This document shows, piece after piece, positions 61,132 to 64,000 of a stretch of DNA of 64,000 nucleotides (position 1 is its first letter; each line of letters begins with the position of its first letter). Source of the stretch: Rhynchosporium graminicola (taxonomy: Eukaryota; Ascomycota; Leotiomycetes; Helotiales; Ploettnerulaceae). The position numbers and the translations under genes were made by a program. The stretch is taken from NCBI GenBank assembly GCA_900074885.1, contig FJUW01000016.1, positions 971,219 to 1,035,218 on the forward strand, in the 5' to 3' direction. The notes below the pieces were generated by a model. The model was not told the DNA's origin. It made no database searches and saw nothing but the letters and a program-made list of their open reading frames with translations.

Positions 61132-62150
61132 GTTGCTATATGGGGTCTGGAAGGGTGTTGGGTATTCGGTATGAAGTTGATTTGGTTGGAGTTGTGTTGT
61201 CGAAGAAGGGGGGATGATGATGTTTTGGTAGAAAGGAATACCTTGGGATGAGGAAAGCTTTAGTACTTTTCAAAGTTGGATACGCGAGCGCGTCTTACGA
61301 GCCCCAGCGAGCTTCGACGCGACCCCCTGCACACCACCTGCACTTCAAAAAACAGTATGGCTGGGAGACATTGACCATTCAGATCCTGGCATCTAATCTT
61401 GTATGGACCCAGCCATGCTTTATCAGATCTTAATCCTAGTAATTTCGAGGCAGGAATCGCTGGGCCGATGTGAATCCGGTATAGTTTTGTTTTGGTGGAT
61501 ACTTTTAGTAACGATGAATTAAGTTCAGTCAGCTCACACTTTGGGATAATGAAGTAATGTTTACATGTATGTAGAGGCCGAGTATCGAAACTCCTATACG
61601 AGCTATTTGGATCGTATATGCCTTAATTTCGGGTCGTTTTATGCATCGGAACTTCACGATAGTTTCTCACATCTGGTGTTTTGAGCTATCAACTCCAAGC
61701 CTCGGACGATCCTGTGATTCAATACCACTTTAACTCAAGGCTGGCCCTTTTGATACCGGTGAAGTGGGACATTGGATTGAAAAGTTATGAAAACTTCATA
61801 TGGCTTCGGATGACGGGACTTCAATATTGGGAAACAATTAGGGACCTTATCCCTCTCAGGTTTGACAACGCTTGAATTGTTCCCATTAAAGTCAAGAAAC
61901 CCAGGAGGACTTTGTCATTCTCTTCGCTTGACACGAGCTGACGCGTGTTCACGGACGGCATAATACTTTACAGCCTTTTTCAACTTCGAGTCTGTATTGC
62001 ATAGCTTGACACTCAATTTCATAATTGTAGTTCTATCATTTTGTATCATGGGTATTTCTAGACATAAAAGCAAGTCGCTAGGTAAACATCGCCAACACAT
62101 TACTAACAACATATACCATCGCTACCCAAATCATTCATACCATATGCTCT
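61132..62150. other. Upstream region of RNR2, downstream of DUF4112 gene
   Basis: About 150 bp upstream of the RNR2 start lies a CGCG cluster (ACGCGAGCGCGT at 61282-61293), with another ACGCGA near 61316. The rest is AT-rich with no gene. Confidence 0.55.
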
Positions 62151-63074
62151 CTATGCTCTGTTCTTCTGCAGGGTGGATGGATTCCTGCGAGGATCGACTT
62201 CTTGATTTCTCCTCAAATCCTGGTGGGCACGCTCAGGATCCTCGACTCTCTGCTTCTTGCCTCCAAACCATCCACCACGGCTTTGCTGCTCAGGCACTCT
62301 ACTGGTCTTCGCTGTAGACTGTGTTCCTTGTCGCGTAGATGGCTGAGTTGCATAGTGTGGAGGAGACTCGTCACTATTCGTGTGAGAGTCGAAAACTTTA
62401 GGGTCGGTTGGGTCGACCACAGGCACGGTCTGACCTGAAGCCTTCATTGCCTTCAGTCCCTTCTCTCGCAAATGGTTTTCGAGTACGACAGCATTCTTGG
62501 TATTGGCACGAAACAAGGCGTCCGCGATATCGCCTAAGAAAGGCACAAGACCGACTGCGAAGTCGATGACGATATTGAACATCATCTTCGACTTGACATC
62601 TGATGGGAGACCTCCTTCGACCTTTAGACAAGATTTGTAAACCATCATGGCCATGAAAGCATCGATTACGTCTCCGATTCTGTCATAAATTCTTTAGCTG
62701 GGCCATTATTTTTCCAGCGTAGCCTCTACTTACCCGGGTATAATGCCAATAACAGAACTCCAGCCAAATCGAATTCCCATACAATTGAATAAGCTCATAT
62801 CAAGACGGTATGCCCGACGCTTGACTTTCGTAAGGACCTTCGCGTCATGGGCTGAGATTCCAGGCGGAAGTGCCTTCTTTCTCTTTGTAGTCTTCGTAGT
62901 AGGACGGCCATCTAATCTCGTGGCTGGAACAGTTTCGAAGTATGGATCCTGAGGAGCACGATATCAGCAGGAGTCTACCAACTAAAATGGGCCACTTACA
63001 TCATGCCCGAAATTGTTCTCCAAAGTCTCCCCGAGAATCTTTTTGCTGATGAATTTTGCGAGAAAGCTTGCCAT
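62151..63074 (-). CDS. DUF4112 family membrane-associated protein
   Basis: Exons 63074-63000, 62948-62734 and 62679-62151 join to 272 aa. The N-terminus MASFLAKFISKKILGETLEN leads to a basic stretch and then the DUF4112 core: CMGIRFGWSSVIGIIPG, IGDVIDAFMAMMVY, and FNIVIDFAVGLVPFLGDIAD with ALFRANTKNA. The repeated IGxIPGxGDxxD / VGLVPFLGDIAD pattern is the family hallmark and forms two hydrophobic segments. The tail is long, hydrophilic and Arg/Gln-rich. Function is not known; bacterial and fungal relatives are simply membrane proteins. Confidence 0.82.
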
Positions 63075-64000
63075 GGTTGCGATGTTACAAGTATTGATAG
63101 TCGCAGAGAGCGGGAGAGGACCTTAAAGCAGGAACGGCACAACAAAGCAATTCCAACAAGGGGTGGCCGTAGGCGTTCGTTTGCTTGCCACAGGGTTTGA
63201 AGAATATTCAGTGACTGGTATGCGTTACTCGATGGTCGAAAGCTGAAACCTTGTCGCGCGTACAGGTACTATTCTTGGAATGACCGATAGTTGTGACAAC
63301 CACGCAAAATGATTCAGAAATACATATTGGAGGGTGCCTCTTGCTTTATGGAAATTCTCCAGAATTTAAGGAGGATGTCACTAACTAACCAGCACGAACC
63401 TTCCTCATGTTAAAGCTTGCTTGGACCTTGAATTCTTGTAGATCTAAAGCCACGACTGCCACCGCTTGTTCATGGTGCATTTTACGATCCAAGTTCCACG
63501 GCACATACCCTGGCCGCGCTGCGTCATTTTGCTTTGGTCTGGAAGCAGCACAGCCACATGAGTACGCGTTTCGCGCACCGCCACAGCTAGACAAACTGCT
63601 GCTTTAGTCTAACCACCTCGGTGCTTCGCTGGCGGCGGAGTGACAAATGATAATCCGACTGACTCGAAGCTTGAAACACCTACCTATTGATTCTGAACCG
63701 GAGCTCTCACGTCTCTACTCACAGCTCACAGTACAGCTGTACATCTCCTCAACCGACGATCTTTCACCAGGTCTGCGCCCCCGGATTTGCCATCGTTTGT
63801 TCCTGGCCTAGGAAGTAAGCTCTTGGAGTTTCAGCTCTAGCCGCCTTGCTGGTGTTTGTCCATTTTTGCGCCAGCCAGACATTCATTCAAGTCGAATATG
63901 CTGAGAACCTCAAGGCATCATGACAGAAAGAAGAATGCAACTAGATGACTGTGAGTAGCTCTGGCTTGTAACAGGCAGAGTGCCATAGCAGAGCCCTGTA
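63075..64000. other. Right-end region with a possible first exon
   Basis: This is upstream of the DUF4112 gene. At 63920 an ATG opens MTERRMQLDD for 31 bases and ends at a good donor, GTGAGT (63951), preceded by CT-rich DNA. It may be exon 1 of a plus-strand gene continuing beyond the window, but this cannot be confirmed here. Confidence 0.3.

Overview
The window is nuclear DNA of a filamentous ascomycete (Pezizomycotina). The evidence is short introns of about 50-110 bp with GTAAGT-like donors, CTAAY branch sites and YAG acceptors, together with fungal families: two Zn2Cys6 regulators, an arrestin/ART adaptor, Ptm1, a DUF7702 membrane protein and fungal G-beta. The protein style suggests a leotiomycete-like fungus, but I cannot fix the class from sequence alone. 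I built 15 multi-exon gene models by hand; in each the exon lengths sum to a whole number of codons.

Layout. 0-7.7 kb: an arrestin-domain ubiquitin-ligase adaptor (minus strand) with a long, microsatellite-rich upstream region. 7.7-10.4 kb: a Dpb11/Rad4/Cut5-type BRCT protein. 11-14.5 kb: a poorly conserved, AT-rich zone with a frameshifted gene remnant and a small hypothetical gene. 14.6-19.2 kb: a 2,2-dialkylglycine decarboxylase and a Zn2Cys6 factor, divergently transcribed. 19.7-22.3 kb: small uncharacterised membrane and hypothetical ORFs. 22.7-24.7 kb: an adenosine-deaminase-like (N6-methyl-AMP deaminase type) gene with two unusually long introns. 26.8-32.1 kb: the heterotrimeric G protein beta subunit followed, on the same strand, by a phosducin-like protein, its expected chaperone. 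33.7-34.2 kb: an orphan ORF. 34.5-37.8 kb: an Aro80-like Zn2Cys6 regulator. 38.8-40.6 kb: a U-box/cyclophilin (Cyp8/PPIL2). 42.2-44.7 kb: an 830-residue disordered protein. 46.4-49.1 kb: a DUF7702 protein and a small orphan.

From 49.4 to 63.1 kb lies a dense housekeeping block: Ptm1, Ctu2/Ncs2, an Oac1-like mitochondrial carrier, Swd2, a DUF1308 protein, SRP9/Srp21, the ribonucleotide reductase small subunit and a DUF4112 protein. Several pairs share short divergent promoters.

The most interesting points are these. The decarboxylase/regulator pair has all known catalytic residues at a constant offset from the bacterial enzyme, and its shared promoter carries repeated TTCGGGAAA boxes and an inverted repeat. 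G-beta and its phosducin-like chaperone are linked. MCB-like ACGCGT elements sit inside introns and the promoter of the ribonucleotide reductase gene. A TACCTAGGTA palindrome recurs only in intergenic DNA. A thrice-repeated TAFS motif lies in the tail of the BRCT protein. I saw no mobile element with recognisable coding capacity, no tRNA or rRNA gene, and no secondary-metabolite cluster.
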